Assembly: GCF_017745095.1 (NCBI RefSeq)
Contig: NZ_JAGHZZ010000033.1
Span: 1-32,938 of the forward strand
Direction of reading: 5' to 3'
Length of the DNA: 32,938 bases
Source: Sporocytophaga sp.
GTDB taxonomy: Bacteria; Bacteroidota; Bacteroidia; Cytophagales; Cytophagaceae
Shown here: piece after piece, positions 24,427 to 32,747 of the stretch
How the letters are laid out: each line of letters opens with the position of its first letter
How positions within the stretch are numbered: the stretch's first letter is position 1
Notes under the pieces: generated by a model
Databases searched by the model: none
What the model saw: the letters and a program-made list of their open reading frames with translations, nothing else
Told to the model about the DNA's origin: nothing
Program-made: the position numbers and the translations under genes

Positions 24427-26457
24427 ATGTATAATAAGATTGTTTTAATATTTGTATCTCTTGGTATCGTTTTCAATTCTATAGCTCAGCAGCAAAACAA
24501 AATTTGGTTATTCGGAAAAGGGGACAAGGGAATTGAGTTTAATCAATTAACTAACGAACCCAAAGTTATCACTGGCAAATATGTTCCATATGGCAATGAA
24601 GGATGTGGTGTTGCAACACATCCTGTTTCGGGGAAATTGTTGTTTTATTCAGATGGGGTTATTGTTGTTGATGCCAAGAATAAACTTATGCCCAATGGCA
24701 CAGGTTTATTGGGACACTCATCTTCCGCTCAAAATTCTTGGATTTGCTCAGTTCCTGGAGAATGCAATAAATATTACCTCTTTTCAAGTGCCGCAGCTTA
24801 TGAGGAAAATCCTAATGGAGGATTATATTATAGTATTATAGATATGAATTTGCCTGGCAATGGGACAATTTCTGCCCCATTAGGTGATGTTGTGTCTGGT
24901 AAAAAAAATATTGTGATTAGTTCCAATGGCTCGGAAGCGTTAACATTGATCAAAAGTTCTACATATGGCGAGTACTGGTTGTTACATGTAATGATTAACA
25001 CAACCTCCATTAAAATATATAAGATTAATTCATCAGGTGTAAATTTATTTAATACTTATAACGGATCTATAACATTTAATGATCCCAGAAATATAAGGTA
25101 TTCTGAATCTTCAAATCGATTCAGCATTACATCGATTGAGGAGAGAGATCCGGTGGTTGTTGGAAAGTTTGATCCTTCAAGTGGCACTATTACATCAGTA
25201 ACTGATTTGCCAGGAACACCCTTTACTACAAATAGTCAAATATATTACGGTTGTTATGATTCCGAATGGTCTTCGGATGGTACAAAATTATACATAGGAA
25301 AATACAGATGGTATTTGGGAGGGGCTGGCAGAATTTATCAGTATGATTTTTCTATACCTGCATCAATTCCTAAAATGATTTATGATGTTCAGGGGGATGC
25401 AAGTAATGGAGTTCTAGGGATGAAATTAGGACCTGATAAAAAGATTTATGTCTTGTATAATTCTCCATCAACAGGTTTTCGGTACATTGGTAGAATTGAA
25501 AATCCGAATGATGAAGCATCGTCCGTTGTTTTTAATCCTAAAGCATTAGATATGGGAGCAGGATATAGCTCCTCTGCAAAATTTCCTGAATTTCTTGGAG
25601 TTGAGAATAGGAAGCCGGTTGCAAACATTGATGATTATACTGCTAATTGTTTTGCATCTGGAAAAGAAAATGATTTCGATGTTTTGGGAAATGATTCTGA
25701 TCCTGAAAACAATTCATTAACAGTTAGTATAATAAAGACTTACAAAGGTTCTGCAACAAGAAATGCCGATAACTCTATTCACTTTAAGCCTTTGAATGGA
25801 TATTTTGGAATTGATACAATCTGGTATCAGATTTGCGATAATGCCTGCTTTTCATTGTGTGATACTTCATATGCATTGGTGTGCATTGCTTTATGTAATA
25901 ATACTCCACCAGTTGCAGTCAAGGATTCTACAAAATGTATTATGGATACTACCTCACGTCTCTTGATCAATGTATTAAAGAATGATCTAGATTTTGATGG
26001 AGATGCTATGTATTTAGATTCTCCTGTAGCTTTGCATGGTTCAGTTAAAATCTATAATGATTCTGTTTTATCCTATTCTCCCAAATTATCCTTTTCAGGA
26101 ATAGATACTATATCTTATAAATTATGTGAGAAATCATGTAATAACACTTGCGTTAATACTGTATTAGAGATTTGTATTGAAAATCTTTCCCTTTTTATTC
26201 CGAATCTTATTACTCCAAATGGAGATGATAGGAATGATGTATTTTATGTTAGGGGATTGTATCCAGGCACAAGACTAAGGATATATAATTCATGGGGATC
26301 AATGGTATTTGAGAAAGAGGATTATAAGAATGACTGGGGAATGAATCATACGGTCTCAGATGGGATATATTTTTATGAACTTACAGATGATGTTCGGAAT
26401 CAAAAATATAAAGGTTGGTTACATGTATTGAGTTCTTCAACATATTCTCAAAAATAG
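24427..26457 (+). CDS. Secreted protein with T9SS type B (gliding-motility-type, CHU_C) C-terminal domain
   Basis: 676 aa. Sec signal peptide (MYNKIVLIFVSLGIVFNSIA, cleaved about residue 20). Residues 25-395 form a six-bladed-like region with WLFGKGDKGIEFN, VATHPVSGKLLFYSDGVIVV, SSDGTKLYIGKYR and GVLGMKLGPDKKIYVLY, as in large gliding-motility-associated proteins of this phylum. Two Ig-like (Big_9-type) repeats follow (VANIDDYTANCFASGKENDF, DVLGNDSDPENNSLTV; then VLKNDLDFDGDAM), rich in cysteine. The C-terminus (from about residue 590) is a type B sorting domain: FIPNLITPNGDDRNDVFYVR, LRIYNSWGSMVFEK, NDWG, DGIYFYEL, YKGWLHVL. Expected to be exported by T9SS and remain on, or leave, the cell surface. 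Confidence 0.95.
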   Translation: MYNKIVLIFVSLGIVFNSIAQQQNKIWLFGKGDKGIEFNQLTNEPKVITGKYVPYGNEGCGVATHPVSGKLLFYSDGVIVVDAKNKLMPNGTGLLGHSSSAQNSWICSVPGECNKYYLFSSAAAYEENPNGGLYYSIIDMNLPGNGTISAPLGDVVSGKKNIVISSNGSEALTLIKSSTYGEYWLLHVMINTTSIKIYKINSSGVNLFNTYNGSITFNDPRNIRYSESSNRFSITSIEERDPVVVGKFDPSSGTITSVTDLPGTPFTTNSQIYYGCYDSEWSSDGTKLYIGKYRWYLGGAGRIYQYDFSIPASIPKMIYDVQGDASNGVLGMKLGPDKKIYVLYNSPSTGFRYIGRIENPNDEASSVVFNPKALDMGAGYSSSAKFPEFLGVENRKPVANIDDYTANCFASGKENDFDVLGNDSDPENNSLTVSIIKTYKGSATRNADNSIHFKPLNGYFGIDTIWYQICDNACFSLCDTSYALVCIALCNNTPPVAVKDSTKCIMDTTSRLLINVLKNDLDFDGDAMYLDSPVALHGSVKIYNDSVLSYSPKLSFSGIDTISYKLCEKSCNNTCVNTVLEICIENLSLFIPNLITPNGDDRNDVFYVRGLYPGTRLRIYNSWGSMVFEKEDYKNDWGMNHTVSDGIYFYELTDDVRNQKYKGWLHVLSSSTYSQK

Positions 26458-26488
26458 GTTTGGGAATGAAGTTAGCTTTACTGCAAAG

Positions 26489-26890
26489 ATGAAAAAGATA
26501 CTTAATATAATTGGAATAATTATCTTTATCATAATACTTGGACTAGGTGGGATTCTTATGATATACAAGAATGAGAGAGATAAAACATTTCCAAAAGATG
26601 TAGCGCATTGTGTAATTTACATGAAGGATAAGATTGACAGTCTTAGTTGCGTTAAATTTAAAATATGTGATAGTATCTATAGTTATACGTTGAGTGAATT
26701 GAAAGATACTATTAATGAAAATCTTGGAATATCGGATGAATCATTTCCTTGTCCAGTATATTTTAAATACTATTATAATTCAGGAGCAAAGAGAATTATA
26801 AAGACTGATAGCTTTAATTTAGGAGGATGGTCAGGAGCAAATATATACATGCTAAAAAAGAATAGTATTTTATATGAATATGCTCCATGA
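26489..26890 (+). CDS. Small membrane-anchored protein
   Basis: 133 aa. N-terminal TM helix (4-25, ILNIIGIIIFIIILGLGGIL) with a basic N-terminus, then a periplasmic-looking domain with five Cys (CVIYMKDKIDSLSCVKFKIC... FPCP). No known family. It starts 31 nt after the T9SS type B gene on the same strand with no terminator between, so co-transcription is likely and a role linked to the secreted protein is possible. Confidence 0.7.
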   Translation: MKKILNIIGIIIFIIILGLGGILMIYKNERDKTFPKDVAHCVIYMKDKIDSLSCVKFKICDSIYSYTLSELKDTINENLGISDESFPCPVYFKYYYNSGAKRIIKTDSFNLGGWSGANIYMLKKNSILYEYAP

Positions 26891-27016
26891 ATAAGTATTA
26901 ATAAATTAATGCGCTCTCAGTTTTCGATCTGTTAATTTAAGTTATAAGACATATTTCAAATTTCTCCTTTTTTGAATTTCATATTAAATCGGAAAGCCTG
27001 ACATTACAGGATATAA

Positions 27017-27053
27017 AAAAAACTTTGCCAATATTATGAATTGACAAAGTTTT
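27017..27053 (-). terminator. Intrinsic terminator of the quinone reductase gene
   Basis: On the minus strand AAAACTTTG and CAAAGTTTT pair around a loop of about 17 nt and are followed by further T. It lies 22 nt after the stop of the gene at 27075. Confidence 0.75.
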
Positions 27054-27074
27054 AAAAAATCAATTCTTTAATTT

Positions 27075-27617
27075 TTATAAAGACTCCGCAAACGAAACAT
27101 ATTCTCTTGCGCTTTGTTCAACTTTTTGTAATATAGCTTCATCAGCTGTATGTGGTGCGCCAAAAAATGCAAAAAAAGGTTTGTAGTCAGCCTTTATCCA
27201 ATCAAATGTGATTTCAAAGGGACGAGTAAATTCTTTCAAAGTATATTTAAATGCTCCTTTCTCTGAATAGGTAGGCTCATCAGCAGATGTGGTCAAGGCC
27301 AAAGCAATTTTCTTGCCTTCCAATTTATAGCTACTGCTTACACCGTAAGCCCAGCCATAGGATAAAACTTCATCCATCCACTTTTTAAATAACGGCGGAC
27401 TACTCAACCAATAAATTGGAAACTGAAATACAATTTTGTTGTGTGCTTCAACTAGTTTTTGTTCTTCTGCAACATTGATGTTTCCATCAGGATAAATTTC
27501 GTACAAATTGCGAACTACGAATTTCTCCGGGTACTTTCTTAATTCTTCTGTCCACCTTTTATTAACGATAGATGAACTTTCCAAATTTGGGTGGATAACG
27601 ATTACTAGTGTTTTCAT
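27075..27617 (-). CDS. Flavodoxin-fold NAD(P)H oxidoreductase (Flavodoxin_2)
   Basis: 180 aa, the length of KefF/YwrO-type reductases. MKTLVIVIHPNLESSSIVNK holds the FMN-binding P-loop (HPNLESSSIVN), KIVFQFPIYWLSSPPLFKKW contains the flavin-contact FPIYWLSSP segment, and YGVSSSYKLEGKKIALALTT matches the quinone reductase core. C-terminus EITFDWIKADYKPFFAFFGA is family-typical. Expected to reduce quinones or electrophiles with NAD(P)H. Divergent from an HxlR regulator and followed by its own terminator. Confidence 0.92.
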   Translation of the reverse strand: MKTLVIVIHPNLESSSIVNKRWTEELRKYPEKFVVRNLYEIYPDGNINVAEEQKLVEAHNKIVFQFPIYWLSSPPLFKKWMDEVLSYGWAYGVSSSYKLEGKKIALALTTSADEPTYSEKGAFKYTLKEFTRPFEITFDWIKADYKPFFAFFGAPHTADEAILQKVEQSAREYVSFAESL

Positions 27618-27654
27618 TCTAAATTTATTTTGTTGTTTAATAAAACTCTTATCC

Positions 27655-27702
27655 CAAATTTAGAAAGTAACATCCTGTTTAGTATATTAACAACCAAATG
27701 TA
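27655..27702 (-). promoter_or_regulatory. Candidate -7 boxes for the quinone reductase gene
   Basis: On the minus strand there are two TAnnTTTG matches: TAAATTTG (complement of 27655-27662) and TACATTTG (complement of 27695-27702). The first is 38 nt from the ATG at 27617 and is the better placed. TAGTA and TACTA around 27680-27710 form a wide inverted repeat that could be the HxlR site. The clear 18-bp direct repeats of the other two HxlR loci are not seen here. Confidence 0.4.
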
Positions 27703-27724
27703 TGGTACTATCATAGATGTAAGT

Positions 27725-28084
27725 ATGAGCAAAACAAAAGAAACATCAACACATTTTGAGAATAAAATGAATCTCAACGAATGTGACCAGATTTTTGCAG
27801 TTGGTCTGATTGCAGGACAGTGGACACTTGTAATTTGTTGTCATCTTGCTGAAAAGAAATTAAGATTTGGTGAACTGAAAAAACGCATTCCGAGTATTAC
27901 AGAAAGAATGCTAACACTCCAATTGAGAAAAATGGAAGAAGGAGGTTTAGTAAAGCGAACCGTTTATGCAGAGGTTCCACCGCGAGTTGAATATGAACTT
28001 ACCAAAAGTGGGCAAGAACTAAGACCTATTCTGAAACAACTTGAGGAATGGGGAAAGAAACACAGAAAATTAAAAAGTGCATAA
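27725..28084 (+). CDS. HxlR-family transcriptional regulator
   Basis: 119 aa from ATG 27725 (MSKTKETSTHFENKMNLNEC); an in-frame ATG at 27698 overlaps a candidate promoter box of the divergent gene. HxlR domain: VGLIAGQWTLVICCHLAEKK, LRFGELKKRIPSITERMLTL, LRKMEEGGLVKRTVYAEVPP, YELTKSGQELRPILKQLEEW. Cys20 stands before helix 1 as in the other two HxlR proteins, and a further CC pair lies at the end of the first helix, so a disulfide-based sensor is possible. Divergent from the quinone reductase at 27617. Confidence 0.9.
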   Translation: MSKTKETSTHFENKMNLNECDQIFAVGLIAGQWTLVICCHLAEKKLRFGELKKRIPSITERMLTLQLRKMEEGGLVKRTVYAEVPPRVEYELTKSGQELRPILKQLEEWGKKHRKLKSA

Positions 28085-28259
28085 ACAAGAGAACAGTAGG
28101 GTATAAACCCTCGATTTTTATTTATTTTTATAGCCCACTTGCGATATCTCCTGGGATATTGAATTACTCTAAAAACCGCCAAGATGGCAACCTTATACCT
28201 TAGCATTCATTGCTGAAATGATAGTAACAGTTTATAAACAACAATAAAAAAAGAACCAT

Positions 28260-28829
28260 ATGAGAAAAATATTTTCATTTATGCACATATCGCTTGACGG
28301 TTTTGTCGCGGGACCGAATGGAGAAATGAACTGGATTAAAGTTGATCAAGAAATTTTTGATTATGTCGGAAAGCGGATAAGCGAAGGCGACACTGCGTTA
28401 TATGGACGAGTGACTTATGAGATGATGGAAAGTTACTGGCCAACAGCAGCAGATAAGCCGAATGCGAGCAAACATGATATTGAGCATTCAGAATGGTATA
28501 AGAAGGTTCACAAAATTGTTTTATCAAAAACAATGAAAGAGGAGGGATTAAGCAATACAAGAATTATCAGCGACAACCTTTCTGAAAGGATAAATGAAAT
28601 AAAACAAGAGCCTGGTAATGACATCTTACTTTTTGGTAGTCCGACAGCAACACATTCATTAATTCAATTGAACTTAATTGATGGTTACTGGCTATTTGTT
28701 AATCCGATTATTCTTGGACGAGGCATTCCATTGTTTGTAGACATCAAGGACAGAATAAAACTAAATCTATTGAATACTCGACAATTTACTAGTGGGGTAA
28801 CAGAATTGAGTTACGCTGTGGACAGATAA
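28260..28829 (+). CDS. RibD_C/dihydrofolate-reductase-like protein
   Basis: 189 aa. RibD C-terminal fold: MRKIFSFMHISLDGFVAGPN, then GDTALYGRVTYEMMESYWPT (substrate-side helix), KVHKIVLSKTMKEEGLSNTR, DILLFGSPTATHSLIQLNLI (the NADPH-binding GSxxxxxxL element) and NPIILGRGIPLFVDIKDRIK. Stand-alone members of this family are annotated as dihydrofolate reductases, but most have unknown substrates. It lies 175 bp downstream of the HxlR gene on the same strand with no terminator seen. Confidence 0.9.
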   Translation: MRKIFSFMHISLDGFVAGPNGEMNWIKVDQEIFDYVGKRISEGDTALYGRVTYEMMESYWPTAADKPNASKHDIEHSEWYKKVHKIVLSKTMKEEGLSNTRIISDNLSERINEIKQEPGNDILLFGSPTATHSLIQLNLIDGYWLFVNPIILGRGIPLFVDIKDRIKLNLLNTRQFTSGVTELSYAVDR

Positions 28830-28973
28830 TAGCGACAAACTGCAATACAAGGTTTACTTTAGACGGGCAAAGGTGCAAATATAAAGGCGTATGCTCCTGC
28901 TAAAGTTCAGAGATCATGGTAACTTCTTGCTCAGAAACCACCAAGAACTGAATGTCAATAAATTTAAATTTAT

Positions 28974-29327
28974 ATGAAATCAAAAAAACTTTTCCTTGAT
29001 GATATAAGAACAATTGACATGGTTTATGATAAATCAATGGAATTGGAATTTGATATTGTAAGAAATTATAAAGACTTCATAGAGTACATCAAGAAGAATG
29101 GACTTCCTGATTTCATTAGTTTTGACAATGACCTTGGATTAGATGAAAATGGTGAAGTAGCGCCAGATGGATATGCTGCTGTAAAATGGTTAGTTTATGA
29201 ATCTGAATTAGATTTAACAAATTTAAAGTTCAATGTTCATTCGGCTAATCCAGTAGCAGCTGAACAAATTAAAGGACTACTAACAAATTACATTAATCAT
29301 TTAAAAAAAGCGAAAAACAGTATGTGA
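28974..29327 (+). CDS. Cyclic-phosphate processing receiver (cREC) domain protein
   Basis: 117 aa, one domain. Starts MKSKKLFLDDIRTIDMVYDK; acidic pair Asp9-Asp10 in LFLDDIR, Asp51 and Asp53 in SFDNDLG, then DGYAAVKWLV and the conserved HSANPVAAEQIKGLL (His89-Pro93). This is the receiver-like family proposed to process cyclic nucleotides or 2',3'-cyclic phosphates, seen beside RNA repair, cyclic-oligonucleotide and other conflict systems. Here no effector, ligase or toxin gene is adjacent, so it is an orphan. It ends 195 bp before the Mur ligase. Confidence 0.8.
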   Translation: MKSKKLFLDDIRTIDMVYDKSMELEFDIVRNYKDFIEYIKKNGLPDFISFDNDLGLDENGEVAPDGYAAVKWLVYESELDLTNLKFNVHSANPVAAEQIKGLLTNYINHLKKAKNSM

Positions 29328-29490
29328 TTAAATACGATGAATGAGATAAAGGTTTTGAATACTTGGATGATCTAAATTTTTCGATCACATATATTTAATT
29401 CTTCTCAGAAGTAATATCTTCCCTGCTAAATTTAGAATATGATTTACCCCTTATATTCCAACATATTAAAAATATAATCGTTTCTTTATA

Positions 29491-29498
29491 TAAATTTG
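29491..29498 (+). promoter_or_regulatory. Candidate -7 box for the Mur ligase gene
   Basis: TAAATTTG matches TAnnTTTG and lies 24 nt before the ATG at 29523. No TTG is seen at the usual -33 distance. Confidence 0.4.
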
Positions 29499-29522
29499 GA
29501 TATTGTTACTTAAGTCTTTTAT

Positions 29523-30896
29523 ATGAAATTTAGAACTCAAACCATTGATAATTACTTTTTTGTAGGCATTGCCGGGACCGGAATGAGTGCCATTGCTCAA
29601 TACCTTAAAGGGGTTGGAAAAAAGGTAGCTGGTTCCGACAGGCTATTTAGCAAGGATAAGAAAATGCTTATCCAGGAGCAGTTTGAGTCTATGGGGATTG
29701 AATGTTTTTATCAAGATGGCTCGGGGATAAATGAAACAACTCAAGCAGTAATAGTTTCTACAGCCATAGAAGAAACTAACGTAGAGTATCAAAAGGCCAA
29801 AGAAGCAGGTATTCCGATTATTAAACGTTCCGAATTGCTTGCAGCTATTTCTTCTGAAAAGAAAACGATTGCTATTGGTGGTACTTCCGGCAAGTCTACC
29901 ACTACGGCAATGATCTTTCATATTCTACAGGAAAATGGGAAATCTCCTTCTCTCATCACAGGTGCAGGTCTTACTGTTTTGCAGAAGAGAAATCTTCCGG
30001 GAAATGCCTGGGTAGGGGATAGTGAATGGCTGGTGATTGAGTCTGATGAATCTGATGGTTCTATAGTTAACTATATTCCGGAAATCGGAATTGTATTGAA
30101 CATAGACAGGGACCATAAGGAGTTTGAGGAACTGATAGAGCTATTCAAAACTTTTAAGGGAAATACTAAGGGAAAGTTTATTGTTAATTCTGATCATGAG
30201 CTTACAAGAAGGCTTTCTCAGGATACTAAAAACGATTTCAGTACCCATCCTGGTGCAGGATTTGTCGCGGAGAATTTTAAACAAACTGGTTTTGAAATTC
30301 AATTCACTTTAAACGGTATACCTTTTAAAATTCCTGTAATTGGAAGGCATAATATGGAAAATGCCGCAGCAGCAGTAGCCGCTTCCTATGTGGCAGGAGT
30401 TTCGATAGAGCAGGCTGCCAAAGCTTTGGAATCGTATGTGGGAATATTCCGGAGAACGCAATTGGTGGGAGAGAAAAAAGGTGTTTATCTTATTGATGAT
30501 TTTGCTCATAATCCTGCAGAAGTGCAAGCCGCGATACGCAGTTGTCAGCAGATAGGCAAAAGGGTATTTGCCTGGTTTCAGCCTCATGGATATGGACCTT
30601 TAAGATTCATGCATAAAGAACTTGCTGAAAGAGTCATTGAAACTTTAAGGCAGGAGGATTACTATCTGATGTCAGATGTTTATTATGCGGGAGGGACGGT
30701 TACTAAGGATATTTCCTCTGATATAGTTATTAATGAGGTGGTTAGTGCAGGAAAAAAAGCTCTGTTATTTGAAGATCGTAATAAAATGCCAGATTACTTT
30801 GCAAAAGAAACAAGACAAGGAGATGTCATTTTAATGATGGGAGCAAGAGATCCTTCACTTGCAGAGTTTGCAGAAACCACATTCAATCAACTTTAA
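29523..30896 (+). CDS. MurC-like Mur ligase family protein
   Basis: 457 aa with all three Mur ligase domains. N-terminal Rossmann domain of the MurC/Mpl kind (YFFVGIAGTGMSAIAQYLKG, AGSDRL, VSTAIEETNVEYQKAKEAGI). Central ATPase with P-loop GTSGKSTTT (residues 120-128) instead of the GTHGKTTT usual in MurC, then ESDESDGSIVNYIPEIGIVLNI with the Mg-binding Glu. C-terminal domain IGRHNMENAAAAVAASYVAG, GIFRRTQLVGEKKGVYLIDD, FAHNPAEVQAAI. The altered P-loop marks a MurC paralogue rather than the housekeeping enzyme; substrate amino acid unknown. Not in a mur/dcw cluster. Own promoter candidate and strong terminator. Confidence 0.88.
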   Translation: MKFRTQTIDNYFFVGIAGTGMSAIAQYLKGVGKKVAGSDRLFSKDKKMLIQEQFESMGIECFYQDGSGINETTQAVIVSTAIEETNVEYQKAKEAGIPIIKRSELLAAISSEKKTIAIGGTSGKSTTTAMIFHILQENGKSPSLITGAGLTVLQKRNLPGNAWVGDSEWLVIESDESDGSIVNYIPEIGIVLNIDRDHKEFEELIELFKTFKGNTKGKFIVNSDHELTRRLSQDTKNDFSTHPGAGFVAENFKQTGFEIQFTLNGIPFKIPVIGRHNMENAAAAVAASYVAGVSIEQAAKALESYVGIFRRTQLVGEKKGVYLIDDFAHNPAEVQAAIRSCQQIGKRVFAWFQPHGYGPLRFMHKELAERVIETLRQEDYYLMSDVYYAGGTVTKDISSDIVINEVVSAGKKALLFEDRNKMPDYFAKETRQGDVILMMGARDPSLAEFAETTFNQL

Positions 30897-30956
30897 TGAA
30901 TAGAGTTATGATTGATAAGTTATGATAAAACTATTCAAATGGTAATTTTATAAAAT

Positions 30957-30987
30957 GAAAAGCCCTCTTATGCACGAGGGCTTTTTT
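30957..30987 (+). terminator. Intrinsic terminator of the Mur ligase gene
   Basis: AAAAGCCCTC and GAGGGCTTTT form a 10-bp stem around TTATGCAC and are followed by a T run. It lies about 60 nt past the stop. Confidence 0.92.
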
Positions 30988-31185
30988 AATTACAATTAGC
31001 CTATTCAGAGGTAATTTTGATTTGACAATTTGTAAATTCCAACCTTCTGATAATTTGAATAGTGGTTAGAATTGAATAACTTGTTATAGATAAATGAAAA
31101 ATATATATGCATCTCCTGCTTATTTAAATAAGCTTTATATAATATATAAATCCGGCAAAAGAGAAATTGTCATTAATTGTTGAAC

Positions 31186-31899
31186 ATGAGTATATTTTCC
31201 TACCATTTAGTAAAAACATCTTACCTCTCTGCTCTTAAAGCTATCTTGTTTCCTCCAAATTCAAAAAATGTTTCAGGGTTGATTCACGCAGAATGTATGA
31301 CGTCTATGACATTAGGCTCTGCTATCTTTTCTCCATCACGGATGTTAGTTAGACAAATCGCAGTATTTGCTCAATGGGAGAACGAAGCAGCTATTGACCG
31401 GTTTTTAAAGAATAATCATTTTGGTAGAACATTAGCAAAAGGATGGCATACTCGGTTATCTTTTCTAAGACAATGGGGAAAGATAACGGAGTTTGAAATC
31501 CCTAATGAAAGTCTTCAATTTGATTCTCCTGAAGCTCCGGTTGTTGCGGTAACACTTGCTCGCATGAAATTACTTGAAGTTCCAAGGTTCATTCATTGGG
31601 GCAGACCAGTAGAAAAGTTAGTACGTGATCACCCTGGCACAACATTGTCTTTAGCCTCAATCAGATTTCCTCGTACGGTTTCTACCTTTTCAGTTTGGAA
31701 ATCTCAAAAAGAAATGACGGACATGGTTCAAGGGCATAGCTCTGTTCCTCTTCCTAAAAGACATTTGAACGCAATGAAAGAAAGAGATAGAAAAGATTTT
31801 CATTTTGAGTTTACAACATTGCGTTTTAAACCAATTGCGGAATTTGGCGAATGGAATGGACGAAAGAATATTATACCTAGCCTCCAAAAGAATAATTGA
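31186..31899 (+). CDS. CrtA (spheroidene monooxygenase)-like protein
   Basis: 237 aa from ATG 31186 (MSIFSYHLVKTSYLSALKAI); an in-frame TTG at 31177 is less likely. The pattern GLIHAECMTSMTLGSAIFSP, AVFAQWENEAAIDRFLKNNH (strand and helix of an ABM-like dimeric ferredoxin fold), GWHTRLSFLRQWGKITEFEI and VAVTLARMKLLEVPRF resembles the spheroidene monooxygenase (CrtA) family: paired antibiotic-monooxygenase-like domains, with the second ending in FEFTTLRFKPIAEFGEWNGR. CrtA oxygenates carotenoids in phototrophs; no carotenoid gene is nearby, so the substrate here is open. Confidence 0.65.
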   Translation: MSIFSYHLVKTSYLSALKAILFPPNSKNVSGLIHAECMTSMTLGSAIFSPSRMLVRQIAVFAQWENEAAIDRFLKNNHFGRTLAKGWHTRLSFLRQWGKITEFEIPNESLQFDSPEAPVVAVTLARMKLLEVPRFIHWGRPVEKLVRDHPGTTLSLASIRFPRTVSTFSVWKSQKEMTDMVQGHSSVPLPKRHLNAMKERDRKDFHFEFTTLRFKPIAEFGEWNGRKNIIPSLQKNN

Positions 31900-31945
31900 A
31901 ATGAGATTAGCATAAATTTTAGGTCTTGTATTAAGCATTAAGAAA

Positions 31946-32656
31946 ATGAAAAAATGGAGGATTGCTATATGTATGTTGTTTAGCTTTAGTGCTGCATTTG
32001 GACAGCAGTCCATAAAAGACTCTATTTTTCTAAATGTTAAAAAAGAAGCACAAAATTTATTCATTGAAAAAGTTTGTAATGACTTTCTAGTGAGGGCGGA
32101 GGATCTGGTCAGGAAAGATTCTTTATGTCTACCTCAATATAAGTCGGAACGGCCTACTCAAACGTACAGGTTATGGATGGAAGCCACCTATAGTATTTAT
32201 GACTATGATTATTGTCCTATGTGCTGCGTTATATTATGCAGCAATTGTTTCGATGATTATATGATCTGGGCAATTGAACAAAAATTTGGAAAGGGCTTTT
32301 TGGAAGAACAGAAAAAGATATCTGATAGTTTGGATAGAATAGGAATGGGATTTAAAGATCCAGCCTATCCAATGTCTGAAGATTCATTAAGAAAAATTAT
32401 TCATTTAAAGGCTCGGAAAAAGGAAAAGCCATTGGATGCTTATTCTGAAAAGATCGTTTGTTTTGAAATAGATGAACATGGACATGTTGCGGATATACAT
32501 GTATTTGAAGGCCCATTTATTTTTAAGTCACTAGCAGAGACTGACGAGTTAAAAGTACTTTTAAAAAAGTTGTTCAAAGATGACCAGAAATGGACTCCCG
32601 CGATGTTTTTGGGGAAGCCTATTAATGGTCAATACATAATATCTGTATCTTTGTAA
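31946..32656 (+). CDS. Secreted protein with TonB-C-like domain
   Basis: 236 aa. Signal peptide MKKWRIAICMLFSFSAAFGQ. A helical middle contains a Cys-rich stretch (YDYCPMCCVILCSNCFDDYM), unusual for an exported protein. The C-terminal 75 residues (IVCFEIDEHGHVADIHVFEG, then LLKKLFKDDQKWTPAMFLGK and INGQYIISVSL) follow the TonB C-terminal or energy-transducer pattern, in which W.PA...GKP precedes the last strand. No TM anchor or proline-rich spacer is present, so it is not a classical TonB. Starts 47 nt after the CrtA-like stop. Confidence 0.75.
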   Translation: MKKWRIAICMLFSFSAAFGQQSIKDSIFLNVKKEAQNLFIEKVCNDFLVRAEDLVRKDSLCLPQYKSERPTQTYRLWMEATYSIYDYDYCPMCCVILCSNCFDDYMIWAIEQKFGKGFLEEQKKISDSLDRIGMGFKDPAYPMSEDSLRKIIHLKARKKEKPLDAYSEKIVCFEIDEHGHVADIHVFEGPFIFKSLAETDELKVLLKKLFKDDQKWTPAMFLGKPINGQYIISVSL

Positions 32657-32747
32657 GATAACTTAATCGACACTTGCAGTCTTACACATTTCAAAAAACA
32701 GGTTATCTTTACTTAATCAATTTATTTAACTCCCTATCTCATTAATA

